Notes: generated by a model not told the origin, from the sequence alone. DNA of 64,000 nucleotides from Scatocola faecipullorum (GCA_018714685.1 DVNC01000028.1:49564-113563), one strand, 5' to 3'; counted from the stretch's first letter, positions 9,266 to 18,016 are shown. Translations and numbers: made by a program.

Positions 9266-10000
9266 ATGACAAAACCCGCAATTGCCGCCGTAATTTTAGC
9301 CGCCGGCAAAGGAACCCGGATGAAATCCGATCTGCCGAAAGTAATGATGCCTCTCTGCGGAAAGCCGATGATTCGCTATCCGCTGGAAACGCTGGAAAAA
9401 ATGGGCGTTGAGAAAATAGTGGTCGTCACCGCTCCCGACGGTGATCTGGTGCGGCAGGAGGTTGCCCCCCATGAAAGCTGCATCCAGCGTGAACAGCTCG
9501 GCACCGGACATGCGGTTCTTTCCGCCAAAGAAAAGCTGGGCAATTTTGACGGGGCCGTCCTGGTTATTTTCGGAGACAGCCCGATGGTTACCGAGCAGAC
9601 TTATCAAACGGCGGTTGACAAGCTGAACGAAGGCTATTCGATTGTCGTTTTGGGCTTCCGCCCCGAAGATGCCGCCCGTTACGGACGTCTGGTGGTTGAA
9701 AACGGCGAACTGAAAAAAATTGTCGAATTCAAAGATGCCTCGGATGCCGAAAAAGCGATTAACCTGTGCAATTCGGGCTGTATGTGCTTTGCCGGAAAAA
9801 CCATGTTTGAAATTTTGGAAGCCGTCGGTAATGAAAATGCCGCCGGCGAGTATTATCTTACCGATGCAATTGCCATTGCCCGCGCCAAAGGGCTGAAATG
9901 CGCGGTGGTTGAATGTTCGGCTGAAGAAGTTGCCGGAGCCAACACCCGCGAAGAACTGGCATTGCTGGAGAGTTTTTATAAACAACGTAAGGCCGGTTAA
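9266..10000 (+). CDS. glmU: GlmU-like N-acetylglucosamine-1-phosphate uridylyltransferase, single domain
   Basis: The nucleotidyltransferase half of GlmU, which makes UDP-GlcNAc from GlcNAc-1-P and UTP for peptidoglycan and lipopolysaccharide. The signature VILAAGKGTRMKSDLPKVM is at residues 9-27. Further conserved blocks are REQLGTGHAVLSA and FGDSPMVTEQTY. The protein ends at residue 244, whereas typical GlmU has about 455 residues with a C-terminal left-handed beta-helix acetyltransferase. No hexapeptide-repeat sequence follows in any frame, so this is a one-domain enzyme and not a frameshift. The start has AAGGAG. The stop overlaps the next start (TAATG). Confidence 0.85.
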   Translation: MTKPAIAAVILAAGKGTRMKSDLPKVMMPLCGKPMIRYPLETLEKMGVEKIVVVTAPDGDLVRQEVAPHESCIQREQLGTGHAVLSAKEKLGNFDGAVLVIFGDSPMVTEQTYQTAVDKLNEGYSIVVLGFRPEDAARYGRLVVENGELKKIVEFKDASDAEKAINLCNSGCMCFAGKTMFEILEAVGNENAAGEYYLTDAIAIARAKGLKCAVVECSAEEVAGANTREELALLESFYKQRKAG

Positions 10001-10506
10001 TGGGGTTTGTCAGACAGCATTGGTTCGGGTTCATCGTCACGCTGGTTTTGTTGCTCAGCGCGCTGCTGTTTCTGATTGTGCTTTTTTCGCCTCGGCAGGA
10101 TAATCAAAAACGCGGTTTTATTCCCTGTACCGAAACCATGGCTGCCGCGCTGTACGATTGTCGCGGGCGCAGTTTCTGCATGCTCGGCGCGATTTTGGAA
10201 AACAGCCGCTGCGACGCGGCAGTGGTGCTTACCGGTCTGGGCGACTGGGTTAAGGGAAAACAGCCGTCACCTTGGAGCAATTACTTCTTTACGCCGGACT
10301 TGGAACCGGAGGAAGAGCTGGCTCCTGAGGTTCAGGAGTTTTATCAGGACAATCCGAACCTGCGTCGGGATATGAAACAGCTAGAGGCAATGCACGAACA
10401 GCTGCTTAAAAATCAGGTTGCGGACGGCGGGGAGGCGGCGGAGCTTCCCTCGCCGCAGCAGCCGCAAACACAACGGAAGGAAACAAACGAAAATGTCGGA
10501 AAATAA
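10000..10506 (+). CDS. Small membrane-anchored protein of unknown function
   Basis: 168 residues with one N-terminal transmembrane helix (FIVTLVLLLSALLFLIVLF) and a soluble, mostly periplasmic part containing four cysteines in the first half, which could form disulfides. The C-terminus is acidic, then glutamine/proline-rich. It overlaps the GlmU-like gene by one base and pepF by 14 bases, so it is translated with them. I do not recognise the family. Confidence 0.75.
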   Translation: MGFVRQHWFGFIVTLVLLLSALLFLIVLFSPRQDNQKRGFIPCTETMAAALYDCRGRSFCMLGAILENSRCDAAVVLTGLGDWVKGKQPSPWSNYFFTPDLEPEEELAPEVQEFYQDNPNLRRDMKQLEAMHEQLLKNQVADGGEAAELPSPQQPQTQRKETNENVGK

Positions 10507-12286
10507 ACCAACGCTTCCCGCATGGGATTTGAGCGATATGTATAAGGGGATTGATGACCCGCAGATCGCCGCAGATATGGAAAGCTACCGCAAAACCGCG
10601 GCTTCTTTTGCCCGAAAATATAAAGGCCGCCTGGCCGGTCTGTCGGCGGAAGAATTTGCCCGGGCGCTCGAAATTTATAATAAGCTTTCGGAAATGGCCG
10701 GCCTGCTGGGCGGTTTTGCCTACCTCAATATGTGCACCCAGATGAAAAATAAAGAAGCGATGGCTTTTTTCCAGAATACCAGCGAAAAGCTGACCGATTA
10801 CGGCAAACCGGTCATCTTTTTTGAATTGGAATTAAACCGTCTGCCGGCCGCCACATTGAAAGAATGGCTCAAAAATAAAAAAGTTGCTTTTTATAAACCG
10901 TTTATCATGCGGGCGCAGCGGTTTAAAAAATATGATCTTCCCGAGGCCGTGGAAGAAGTCTTTGTCGAGAAATCGGTTACGTCGTCGGAGGCGTGGGTCC
11001 GCTTTTATGAGGAAACGTCTTCCCGTTTGGAATACACGGTTGACGGACAAAAATACAACGATGCCGAAATAACCAAGCTGCTGTTGGATAAAGATGCTGA
11101 AGTTCGTGAAAAAGCCGGACGGGAAATCTGCCGCGTCAGCAGCGAAAATGCACCGTTTATGAGCTTTGTTTACAATATGGTGGTTAAAGACAAGGCCATT
11201 TCCGATATGAAACGCGGCTTTAAAACACCGGTTTCCGGACCGAACCTCGGTGAAGACGTTAAAGATGTCACGGTTGAAACACTGGCACAGACCGTCCGCG
11301 ACAATTACGGGAAAATCGCTCATCGCTTTTATAAACTTAAAGCCAAATGGCTCGGTGTTGACAAGCTTAAGTACTGGGACCGCAACGCGCCGCTGCCGTT
11401 TTGCGATGATCGCCGTTATTCCTGGGAAGAGAGCGTTAAAATTGTTTTGGACGCTTATAATGAATTTTCGCCCAAGCTCTATGATATTGCCCGCAATTTC
11501 TTTGATCATCCGTGGATTGACGTTCCCCCGCGCGACGGCAAACGGGGAGGGGCTTTTGCCTCCGGTCCGGTCAACAGCCGTCATCCTTATCTGTTTTTGA
11601 ACTTTGTCGGCAAACAGAATGATGTTCTGACGCTGGCACACGAGCTCGGCCACGGCTGCCACATGATGACCCGCCGTAAAAACGGCGACCTGAATGAAAC
11701 CAGCCGTATGACCACCGAGGAAGTTGCATCGGTCTTCGGCGAGATGATGACGTTTCAGTCATTGTTGAAACAGACAGCCGATGATAAGGAAAAGCTCTGC
11801 CTGATTGCCGGAAAGGTCAGTGATATGATTAATACGGCCGTCCGCCAGATTGCTTTTCATTTCTTTGAAACCCGGGTGCATAACGAGCGCCGCGAGGGTG
11901 AACTCTCCGCCGACCGTCTCGGTGAAATCTGGCTTGAGGAAATGCGCGCCGCGCAAGGCCCTTATGTGGAAATGGGCGATGAAAATGCGCAGATATGGTC
12001 ACAGGTCGGACATTTCTTCTTCCGTCCGTTCTATGTCTATTGCTACTCTTTTGCCGATTGTCTGGTTAATTCGCTTTATCAGGTTTATCAGGAAGGAAAT
12101 GTCAAGGACTTTCCTGACAAATATCTGGATATGCTGTCAAAAACGGCCATAACCGATTATGATAAACTGCTCAAACCTTTCGGACTGAATCCGGATGACC
12201 CGGCTTTCTGGAATAAAGGGCTGGGGCTGATTTCGCATTATATCGACGAATTGGAACGCCTGGATAAAAAAGTCTTCGGCAAATAA
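10493..12286 (+). CDS. pepF: Oligoendopeptidase F (M3 metallopeptidase)
   Basis: A cytosolic zinc peptidase that trims short peptides. The zinc motif HELGH sits in LAHELGHGCHMMTRR near residue 386, and a conserved downstream stretch with NETSRMTTEEVASVF supplies the third ligand glutamate. The length of 597 residues fits the family. I chose the ATG at 10493 (MSENKPTLPAW) because GGAAGGA lies about 12 bases upstream and the more upstream codons give an arginine-rich, non-conserved extension. A terminator follows directly. Confidence 0.93.
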   Translation: MSENKPTLPAWDLSDMYKGIDDPQIAADMESYRKTAASFARKYKGRLAGLSAEEFARALEIYNKLSEMAGLLGGFAYLNMCTQMKNKEAMAFFQNTSEKLTDYGKPVIFFELELNRLPAATLKEWLKNKKVAFYKPFIMRAQRFKKYDLPEAVEEVFVEKSVTSSEAWVRFYEETSSRLEYTVDGQKYNDAEITKLLLDKDAEVREKAGREICRVSSENAPFMSFVYNMVVKDKAISDMKRGFKTPVSGPNLGEDVKDVTVETLAQTVRDNYGKIAHRFYKLKAKWLGVDKLKYWDRNAPLPFCDDRRYSWEESVKIVLDAYNEFSPKLYDIARNFFDHPWIDVPPRDGKRGGAFASGPVNSRHPYLFLNFVGKQNDVLTLAHELGHGCHMMTRRKNGDLNETSRMTTEEVASVFGEMMTFQSLLKQTADDKEKLCLIAGKVSDMINTAVRQIAFHFFETRVHNERREGELSADRLGEIWLEEMRAAQGPYVEMGDENAQIWSQVGHFFFRPFYVYCYSFADCLVNSLYQVYQEGNVKDFPDKYLDMLSKTAITDYDKLLKPFGLNPDDPAFWNKGLGLISHYIDELERLDKKVFGK

Positions 12287-12290
12287 GCCA

Positions 12291-12316
12291 AGCCCCTCTT
12301 GCGAGGGGCTTTTCTT
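12291..12316 (+). terminator. Rho-independent terminator after pepF
   Basis: Stem AGCCCCTC / GAGGGGCT with loop TTGC, then TTTCTTTG. It closes the glmU-like/pepF cluster. Confidence 0.9.
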
Positions 12317-12359
12317 TGTTTGCAAACAATGTCCTTGGCAGAGAAACGCTGATAAATCC

Positions 12360-13160
12360 TTACTCCCGCCGCGGCGCATTATAGCGTCTGTATGCGTCCT
12401 GCGTTTCCTGTTTGACTCTTTCCAGATAATGGGCGGAAGATTCCGAAGAACCGTGATAAGCCAGCGAGAAGTTTTGCACCAGAAAACCGAACGGATTGGC
12501 AATGGCGTCTTCGCGTTTGGCAAACGGGATACGTACATAGGTAATGCGCATGGTAGCCCGCCAGATGCTGGTGGTCGGTTTGTCTGAACCGGGCAGATAG
12601 TCCATTGTGCGGAACTGTACCTGCCACAGGCCTAAAGCCGCCGGTTTGATCCAGTCGATTTCCACGTCGCGCTGTAACGATTTCTGCCTGAACTGCATAA
12701 TGCTGTAAGCCACGTCGTTTTCACTGAATTCACGGAACACGGCCGGCGACGAATACCAGTAAATTGTCGAGCCGGGACCCCAGCGGGTAACCAGTTCGTC
12801 ATAATCTGAGCTCACCAGATAGCGTAGCAGAATATATTCGGTAATATGCTGCTCGGTAATCAAATCCGAAACCGGAAAGTTGATTTCCGCCGGCTGCACC
12901 TGCTCCAGCATGCTGAAATATTTGTTGATCTGAAACAGCTTGGGCTGTACCGTCCGCTGCGGCAGCAGCAGATAGATTGTTGCGGCCAGCATCATGTTCA
13001 GGCAGATGCTCAGGCAGGCCAGAATAACCAAAACCCTTGAGGTCCACAGATAACGGCGTTCGGGCATGGCGTTGACATGCACCCGTTCCGGATAAAAGCC
13101 GAGCTGGTCGGGGCTCTGCTTTTCCTTGTATTTGAAGACCGTATTAAAAATTTCTAACAT
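12360..13160 (-). CDS. virB8: VirB8-family type IV secretion protein
   Basis: A 266-residue bitopic inner-membrane protein: a cytoplasmic N-terminus of ~40 residues, one transmembrane helix (VLVILACLSICLNMMLAA), then a periplasmic domain. The periplasmic part has the VirB8-like sequence ITEYILLRYLVSSDYDE and a later part WQVQFRTMDYLPG followed by WRATMRITYVRIP. In type IV secretion systems VirB8 is an assembly factor that contacts VirB4, VirB5 and VirB10. No other vir gene is in the window, so the apparatus would have to be encoded elsewhere. It is divergent from the TolC-like lipoprotein gene. Confidence 0.75.
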   Translation of the reverse strand: MLEIFNTVFKYKEKQSPDQLGFYPERVHVNAMPERRYLWTSRVLVILACLSICLNMMLAATIYLLLPQRTVQPKLFQINKYFSMLEQVQPAEINFPVSDLITEQHITEYILLRYLVSSDYDELVTRWGPGSTIYWYSSPAVFREFSENDVAYSIMQFRQKSLQRDVEIDWIKPAALGLWQVQFRTMDYLPGSDKPTTSIWRATMRITYVRIPFAKREDAIANPFGFLVQNFSLAYHGSSESSAHYLERVKQETQDAYRRYNAPRRE

Positions 13161-13255
13161 CTTGAAAATTTAACCTCAAGTTAAGCCTCACCATGTATTC
13201 TATACATGAAAGTGGAATAAAATCAAATAAATACTGTTCAGATTCGAAATCTTGA

Positions 13256-13261
13256 TATAAT
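13256..13261 (+). promoter_or_regulatory. Likely -10 element of the TolC-like lipoprotein gene
   Basis: A perfect TATAAT stands 38 bases before the ATG, preceded by TTGA. I see no good -35 at 16-18 bases. The sequence between the divergent virB8 and lipoprotein genes (13161-13298) is otherwise AT-rich and without genes. Confidence 0.45.
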
Positions 13262-13298
13262 GATAATAACATAGAGAAGTATATAAAGGGTTTATGTT

Positions 13299-15197
13299 AT
13301 GAAGAAAATTTTATTGTCGGTCGTTGGCGCGGGTTTGGCGCTGACCGCCTGCATGAGCAATGACAACGGCTACAACGGAAACGGAACGCCCCCGGCCTAT
13401 TACACCGACTGGGACCGGGCCGTCCGCGTAGATGTTGATATGCAGAATATGTATGTCGGCACGCCGCAGAAAATTGAAAAGCCGATTGACATGTATATGG
13501 CCATGGCTCTGGCATTAAAATATAACTATACCCGCCGCCTGATCTCCTATCAGCAGAGCTTGATTGAAGCGGGAAAGGTTCCGACTGACAAACTGAGCGA
13601 GATTGCCAGCCATGCCGGTTATGACAATGCCACGCTCAACACGCGCATGAGCCCTGATTTGAAAGTTGCCTGGAACGTGCTCGACATTTCGACCGTTTAT
13701 TATCAGAACATTGATCCTACCTATAAAAATGGTGTTGCCACCGAGCAAAGCCGCAAAGTTATCCATAACATTCTGCAGGAAACCCGCAGCCTCTACTGGC
13801 AAAGCCTGGCTGCTCAAAAACTGATTCCCGTTATCGACGACATGACCGAGTATATGACGCTTGAGGTGGATGAAATGAACGCCCGAGCCAAAGAGCTGGC
13901 GGAACAGGGAAAATACCTGACCACCGAGGAGCTTCAGAAAAAACGCGATTATATGGAAGCGGTCAAAAAGGCTTCGGATCTGCGCCGCAAAATGGAAACC
14001 GCCGAAACCCGGCTGGCTTCATTAATGGGATTTCATCCTTCTACCGAATTTAAGCTGGTCGGTTCCGAATACGGCAATTTTGAACTGCCGGCGCTTAAAA
14101 ACGAGCTGGCGCAGCTGGAATGGCTGGCTCTGACCAATCGTCCCGAAATGCGTGCCCATGATTTGTCTGCGAATGTCGAAGATTTGAAAATCGTGGTCAA
14201 AGGATTTAAAGAACCGGAACTGAACAAATATAAAAATGACCCCAACTATTACAACCGCCTGTGGTCAAAACAGGCGCAGCAGGTCAGCATGACGGTAATG
14301 GAAGACGTGCGCAATCCCAAAATCAGCGAGCTGAACGATTTGCGCCGCCAAAGAATGACCAATCTGATCATCAGTCAGGTTTATGTGGCTTGGGCGCGTT
14401 ATACCTCTGCGGTTGAAGACTATCAGATTAATATGGAAATTGCCGACACCTCTGAAAATATCGCCGAAGATATCACGATCAAGGACGGCAGCGGCAATTC
14501 CAAGAGCATTCTCGAATCTGCCCGTGCGGTTGATGATGAGGTTCAGGCTTTTCTCGCTTATGCCGAAGTACAGGATGCATTGGGCAATCTCTATGCAACC
14601 ATCGGCCTGGATGCGATTCCCTATTATATGTTGAACGACAAACCGTCTAAAATTGCGGTGGCACTGCATAAAACGTTGGAAAAATGGCGTGAAGGCGAAT
14701 TTATTCCCGATAACCGTCCTTATCTGCTGGATGTGCCGGCCAAACGCCCGCCGGTCAATATGAGTTCTTTGATTCCCGACTATGAAGTCGAGACCGGCCA
14801 GCGTATTAAAATCGACGTGCCTTCTGCCGTATTCGATAAAATGGAACTGGTCGGTAAAATTACCACCAAAGCCGGCTTGATTGACGATTCGCCGTTGCCG
14901 AAATGGCTGAATTATGACGAAAAGAATCACCGCTTTGATGGGATTGCCATGCCTTCCAACGTCGGGCAGTATAATATCAAACTTTATGTGACCGACGAAA
15001 ACGGCAATGTCGGCTATCTGACCTTTAAGCTGAAAATTAAAGAAGTCTTTGTGCCGTCTATGCGGGTTGACGGTTTGACCGACGGGCGTAAAGCGACGGT
15101 TTTGAAACGTTGTCTCAGTTCCGTCTGCAAAGACACTTATGTGGATGACGAGGCTGTCGGCGAAGAAGTTGAGGTTCGCGCCCCCGCCCGATTCTGA
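13299..15197 (+). CDS. TolC/OMF-like lipoprotein with C-terminal Ig/cadherin-like domain
   Basis: 632 residues. The signal peptide ends in the lipobox LTAC (Cys18), so the protein is lipidated. Residues ~60-460 are long helical, coiled-coil-rich sequence like outer-membrane efflux proteins: family-style blocks include AETRLASLMGFHP and LALTNRPEMRAHDLS. Residues ~500-600 look like a dystroglycan-type cadherin-like fold: LPKWLNYDEKNHRFDGIAMP, then GQYNIKLYVTDENGNVGYL. TolC proteins are trimers that span the outer membrane, so the tail would face the periplasm or surface; this is inference. No transporter genes adjoin it. Confidence 0.7.
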   Translation: MKKILLSVVGAGLALTACMSNDNGYNGNGTPPAYYTDWDRAVRVDVDMQNMYVGTPQKIEKPIDMYMAMALALKYNYTRRLISYQQSLIEAGKVPTDKLSEIASHAGYDNATLNTRMSPDLKVAWNVLDISTVYYQNIDPTYKNGVATEQSRKVIHNILQETRSLYWQSLAAQKLIPVIDDMTEYMTLEVDEMNARAKELAEQGKYLTTEELQKKRDYMEAVKKASDLRRKMETAETRLASLMGFHPSTEFKLVGSEYGNFELPALKNELAQLEWLALTNRPEMRAHDLSANVEDLKIVVKGFKEPELNKYKNDPNYYNRLWSKQAQQVSMTVMEDVRNPKISELNDLRRQRMTNLIISQVYVAWARYTSAVEDYQINMEIADTSENIAEDITIKDGSGNSKSILESARAVDDEVQAFLAYAEVQDALGNLYATIGLDAIPYYMLNDKPSKIAVALHKTLEKWREGEFIPDNRPYLLDVPAKRPPVNMSSLIPDYEVETGQRIKIDVPSAVFDKMELVGKITTKAGLIDDSPLPKWLNYDEKNHRFDGIAMPSNVGQYNIKLYVTDENGNVGYLTFKLKIKEVFVPSMRVDGLTDGRKATVLKRCLSSVCKDTYVDDEAVGEEVEVRAPARF

Positions 15198-15239
15198 TAT
15201 CGGTCAGACCACAATATCTTGTGGTTACGGTTTATTCAG

Positions 15240-15276
15240 CGGATTCCCCGTAAAGGGAATCCGTTTTCTTTTTTTT
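15240..15276 (+). terminator. Rho-independent terminator after the TolC-like gene
   Basis: A 9-bp stem CGGATTCCC / GGGAATCCG with a 6-base loop, followed by a long T-rich run. A smaller hairpin, ACCACAA / TTGTGGT, lies just upstream at 15209-15226. Confidence 0.9.
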
Positions 15277-15302
15277 GGGGTGCAATCTTCTTTGGCATGT
15301 TT

Positions 15303-15355
15303 ATTCCCGAAAGAAAACAGGGCTTTCGTCGAGTCGGGAATCCGATTCCCTTTTT
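15303..15355 (+). promoter_or_regulatory. Mutually exclusive hairpins, attenuator-like
   Basis: ATTCCCGA (15303-15310) can pair with TCGGGAAT (15334-15341), with an inner CGAAAG / CTTTCG stem. Alternatively GGGAAT (15336-15341) pairs with ATTCCC (15345-15350), followed by five T residues, which would be a terminator. The two pairings compete for the same bases. They lie about 350 bases before nrdD. Confidence 0.4.
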
Positions 15356-15366
15356 CGGTAAGATAC

Positions 15367-15447
15367 TGTGGACAATTATGTGGATTAAAAATAAAACTAA
15401 CTGATTGATTTATATAGATAAAATAAAGGTTAACAAACTTATCCACC
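15367..15447. promoter_or_regulatory. Cluster of three DnaA-box-like sequences
   Basis: TGTGGACAA (15367-15375), TGTGGATTA (15379-15387) and TTATCCACC (15439-15447) each match the DnaA box TTATNCACA at 8 of 9 positions, the first two on the minus strand. They lie in the AT-rich leader of the anaerobic nrd operon. Confidence 0.4.
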
Positions 15448-15594
15448 CACCGGAAAAATTTTTTTGATTGTTTTATAAAGGGATAGCTCTGTCAAGTCTC
15501 AAAAGTTCCTTTTTTGCTATTGTTTATCCCCGCTGACTATTCCAATATAAGCGCAGAAAAACTGATTTGCATGTCACCGGAAAAATAATTGTGC

Positions 15595-15642
15595 ATACAA
15601 TATATTGAGTGGTTTAAATCTTTGTTAAACTATATATGGTAT
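15595..15642. promoter_or_regulatory. Paired NrdR boxes upstream of nrdD
   Basis: Box 1, ATACAATATATTGAGT (15595-15610), and box 2, AAACTATATATGGTAT (15627-15642), match the NrdR consensus ACACWATATATWGTGT at 14 and 13 of 16 positions. Their starts are 32 bases apart, three helical turns, the arrangement known for NrdR-repressed nrd operons. They sit 65-112 bases before the nrdD start. No separate stronger promoter is visible in this leader. Confidence 0.75.
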
Positions 15643-15706
15643 GTAAATGTCAGTTGAGACACAAAATGTAATGTAAACACCACAGTTAGGGAATAGTTGA
15701 ATAGAG

Positions 15707-17761
15707 ATGTCCGAGAATACCTACCACAGCACAATCGCCAACGAGAACATCGCGATTGATTCGGTTACCAAACGTGACGGCACCCTCGCTCCGTTTGATA
15801 GCAACAAAATTTACAATGCCATTAAAAAAGCGGGGGAATCCACCGGCGAGTTCGGTGAATCCGAAAGCTGGCTGCTCACCAGTCAGGTTTTGAAAGTCTT
15901 AAAGCACAAATTCTCGGAATCCCTGCCGACTATCGAACACATACAAGATATAGTAGAACAGGTTTTAATTTCCGCCAACTATTTTGCCACGGCCAAAGCC
16001 TATATTTTATATCGTGACCAGCGCAACCGCGCCCGCACCGACCGCAAGGTTATGGTCGATGTCGAAAGCTCAATTAACGAATATCTGGAAAAACTGGACT
16101 GGCGCGTTAACGCTAACGCCAATCAGGGCTATTCCAACGGCGGTTTGATTTTGAACGTTTCCGGCAAGGTTACCGCCAACTACTGGTTAAGCCATGTTTA
16201 TCCGGCAGAGGTCGGCGAAGCTCATCGCAACGGCGATATCCATATTCACGATTTGGACATGCTGGCTGCTTACTGTGCCGGTTGGTCTTTGAAAAACCTG
16301 CTGCATGAAGGCTTCAACGGTGTTCCGGGCAAAACCGAGGCCGGTCCGGCCAAACATCTTTCCGCTGCCGTCGGCCAGATGGTCAACTTTATGGGCACCT
16401 TGCAAAATGAATGGGCCGGCGCACAGGCTTTCTCTTCGGTCGATACCTATCTCGCTCCTTACATCCGCGCCGACCACCTGACCTATGAACAGGTTGAACA
16501 GTCCATTCAGGAGCTGATTTATAATCTGAACGTTCCTTCCCGCTGGGGTTCCCAGACGCCGTTTACCAACTTTACTTTCGACTGGGTCTGCCCGGAAGAT
16601 CTGCGTGACAAACATCCGATTATTGCCGGTGTCGAACAGCCGTTCACCTATGGCGACCTGAAGGAAGAAATGCACATGATTAACAAGGCCTATATGACCG
16701 TCATGATGAAAGGCGATATCAAAGGCCGTCCGTTCACCTTCCCGATTCCGACCTATAACATGACGCCGGATTTCCCCTGGGAAGACGACAATACCGAACT
16801 TCTGTTCGAAATGACTGCCAAATACGGTTTGCCTTACTTCCAGAACTTCATTAATTCTGTTCTGAAACCGGGGCAGATTCGTTCCATGTGCTGCCGCCTG
16901 CAGTTAGATCTGCGTGAACTTCTTGCCCGCGGCAACGGCTTGTTCGGTTCTGCCGAACAGACCGGTTCCATCGGTGTTATTACCTTCAACTGTGCCCGTC
17001 TGGGTTATGTTTATAAAGGTGACGAAGCCGGCTTGTTTGCCCGTGTTGACGAGCTGATGAACATTGCCCGCACATCGCTGGAAATCAAACGCAAAGTTAT
17101 TCAGAGACTGATTGACAACGGCCTGTTCCCGTTCACCAAACGCTACCTCGGTACGCTGCGCAATCACTTCTCGACCATTGGCGTCAACGGTATCAATGAA
17201 ATGATCCGCAACTTCACCAACGACGAGCACAACATCGCCGACCAGTGGGGACAGGATTTTGCCGTTAAATTCCTGGATTACATCCGTGCCAAAATGGTTA
17301 AAATTCAGGAAGAAACCGGCCACATGTACAATCTCGAAGCCACCCCGGCCGAGAGTGCGACCTACCGTTTCGCCCGTGAAGACAAAAAACGTTTCAAAGG
17401 CATCATTCAGGCCGGAACCGAAGAAAACCCCTATTATACCAACTCTTCGCAGTTGCCGGTCGGTTTCACCGATGACCCGTTTGAAGCTTTGGATCTGCAG
17501 TCAACCCTGCAGACCAAATACACCGGCGGCACCGTGCTGCACCTCTATATGGGACAGCGCATTTCCTCCGCCAAAGTCTGCCGTGACATTGTCCGCAAAG
17601 TGTTGACCAACTACCGCCTGCCGTATGTCACCATCACTCCGACTTTCTCCGTTTGCCCCAAGCACGGATATATTTCCGGAGAACACAAATTCTGCCCGAT
17701 TTGCGATGAAGAAAAGAAGGCAGAGAAAAGAGCCGCAGCTTCCAGAACCGAAGTTGCATAG
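15707..17761 (+). CDS. nrdD: Anaerobic ribonucleoside-triphosphate reductase, catalytic part without glycyl-radical segment
   Basis: Class III ribonucleotide reductase, which makes deoxyribonucleotides without oxygen. An ATP-cone allosteric domain fills residues ~15-105 (VTKRDGTLAPFDSNKIYNAI). Catalytic barrel motifs include SMCCRLQLDLREL near residue 393 and ITFNCARLGYVYKG. The zinc site near the end is CPKHGY ... KFCPICDEE. The protein then stops at residue 684, in a lysine/alanine-rich tail. The glycyl-radical motif that normally follows the zinc site is missing here and is encoded by the next small gene. NrdR boxes precede the operon. Confidence 0.93.
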   Translation: MSENTYHSTIANENIAIDSVTKRDGTLAPFDSNKIYNAIKKAGESTGEFGESESWLLTSQVLKVLKHKFSESLPTIEHIQDIVEQVLISANYFATAKAYILYRDQRNRARTDRKVMVDVESSINEYLEKLDWRVNANANQGYSNGGLILNVSGKVTANYWLSHVYPAEVGEAHRNGDIHIHDLDMLAAYCAGWSLKNLLHEGFNGVPGKTEAGPAKHLSAAVGQMVNFMGTLQNEWAGAQAFSSVDTYLAPYIRADHLTYEQVEQSIQELIYNLNVPSRWGSQTPFTNFTFDWVCPEDLRDKHPIIAGVEQPFTYGDLKEEMHMINKAYMTVMMKGDIKGRPFTFPIPTYNMTPDFPWEDDNTELLFEMTAKYGLPYFQNFINSVLKPGQIRSMCCRLQLDLRELLARGNGLFGSAEQTGSIGVITFNCARLGYVYKGDEAGLFARVDELMNIARTSLEIKRKVIQRLIDNGLFPFTKRYLGTLRNHFSTIGVNGINEMIRNFTNDEHNIADQWGQDFAVKFLDYIRAKMVKIQEETGHMYNLEATPAESATYRFAREDKKRFKGIIQAGTEENPYYTNSSQLPVGFTDDPFEALDLQSTLQTKYTGGTVLHLYMGQRISSAKVCRDIVRKVLTNYRLPYVTITPTFSVCPKHGYISGEHKFCPICDEEKKAEKRAAASRTEVA

Positions 17762-17793
17762 AGTAAAATTTAACCCCCTTGGAGAATAGAATA

Positions 17794-18000
17794 ATGACAA
17801 CTGTTAATTTTGAAGATATCAAATTAAGCGATGAAGAAAGACAGCCTTGCGAAGTTTGGACCCGCGTTATGGGATATTTCCGCCCGGTTTCCGAATTCAA
17901 CAAAGGTAAAAAGTCTGAATTTTACTCCCGCACCTGCTTCTCAGAAAGCAAGGCAGTATGCGGCGGCTGCAGCGAAGTGATGAATATTGCGGCTGAATAA
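17794..18000 (+). CDS. Stand-alone glycyl-radical segment of class III ribonucleotide reductase
   Basis: A 68-residue protein with the conserved NrdD C-terminal motif EVWTRVMGYFRPVSEFNKGK; Gly27 in RVMGYF is the expected radical glycine. A cysteine-rich end follows (TCFSESKAVCGGC). It has its own start: GGAG at 17781-17784, nine bases before the ATG, and lies 32 bases after the nrdD stop in a different frame. It must pair with the truncated NrdD and be activated by NrdG, whose gene follows. By analogy it works like the autonomous glycyl-radical protein GrcA of pyruvate formate-lyase. Confidence 0.85.
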   Translation: MTTVNFEDIKLSDEERQPCEVWTRVMGYFRPVSEFNKGKKSEFYSRTCFSESKAVCGGCSEVMNIAAE

Positions 18001-18016
18001 TTTCCGGCTTGAAATT

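Noticed and set aside
17761..17794. Frameshift or sequencing error splitting nrdD
   Set aside because: There is a clean stop, 32 noncoding bases and a good ribosome-binding site with ATG before the glycyl-radical segment; a single indel would not rebuild one frame.
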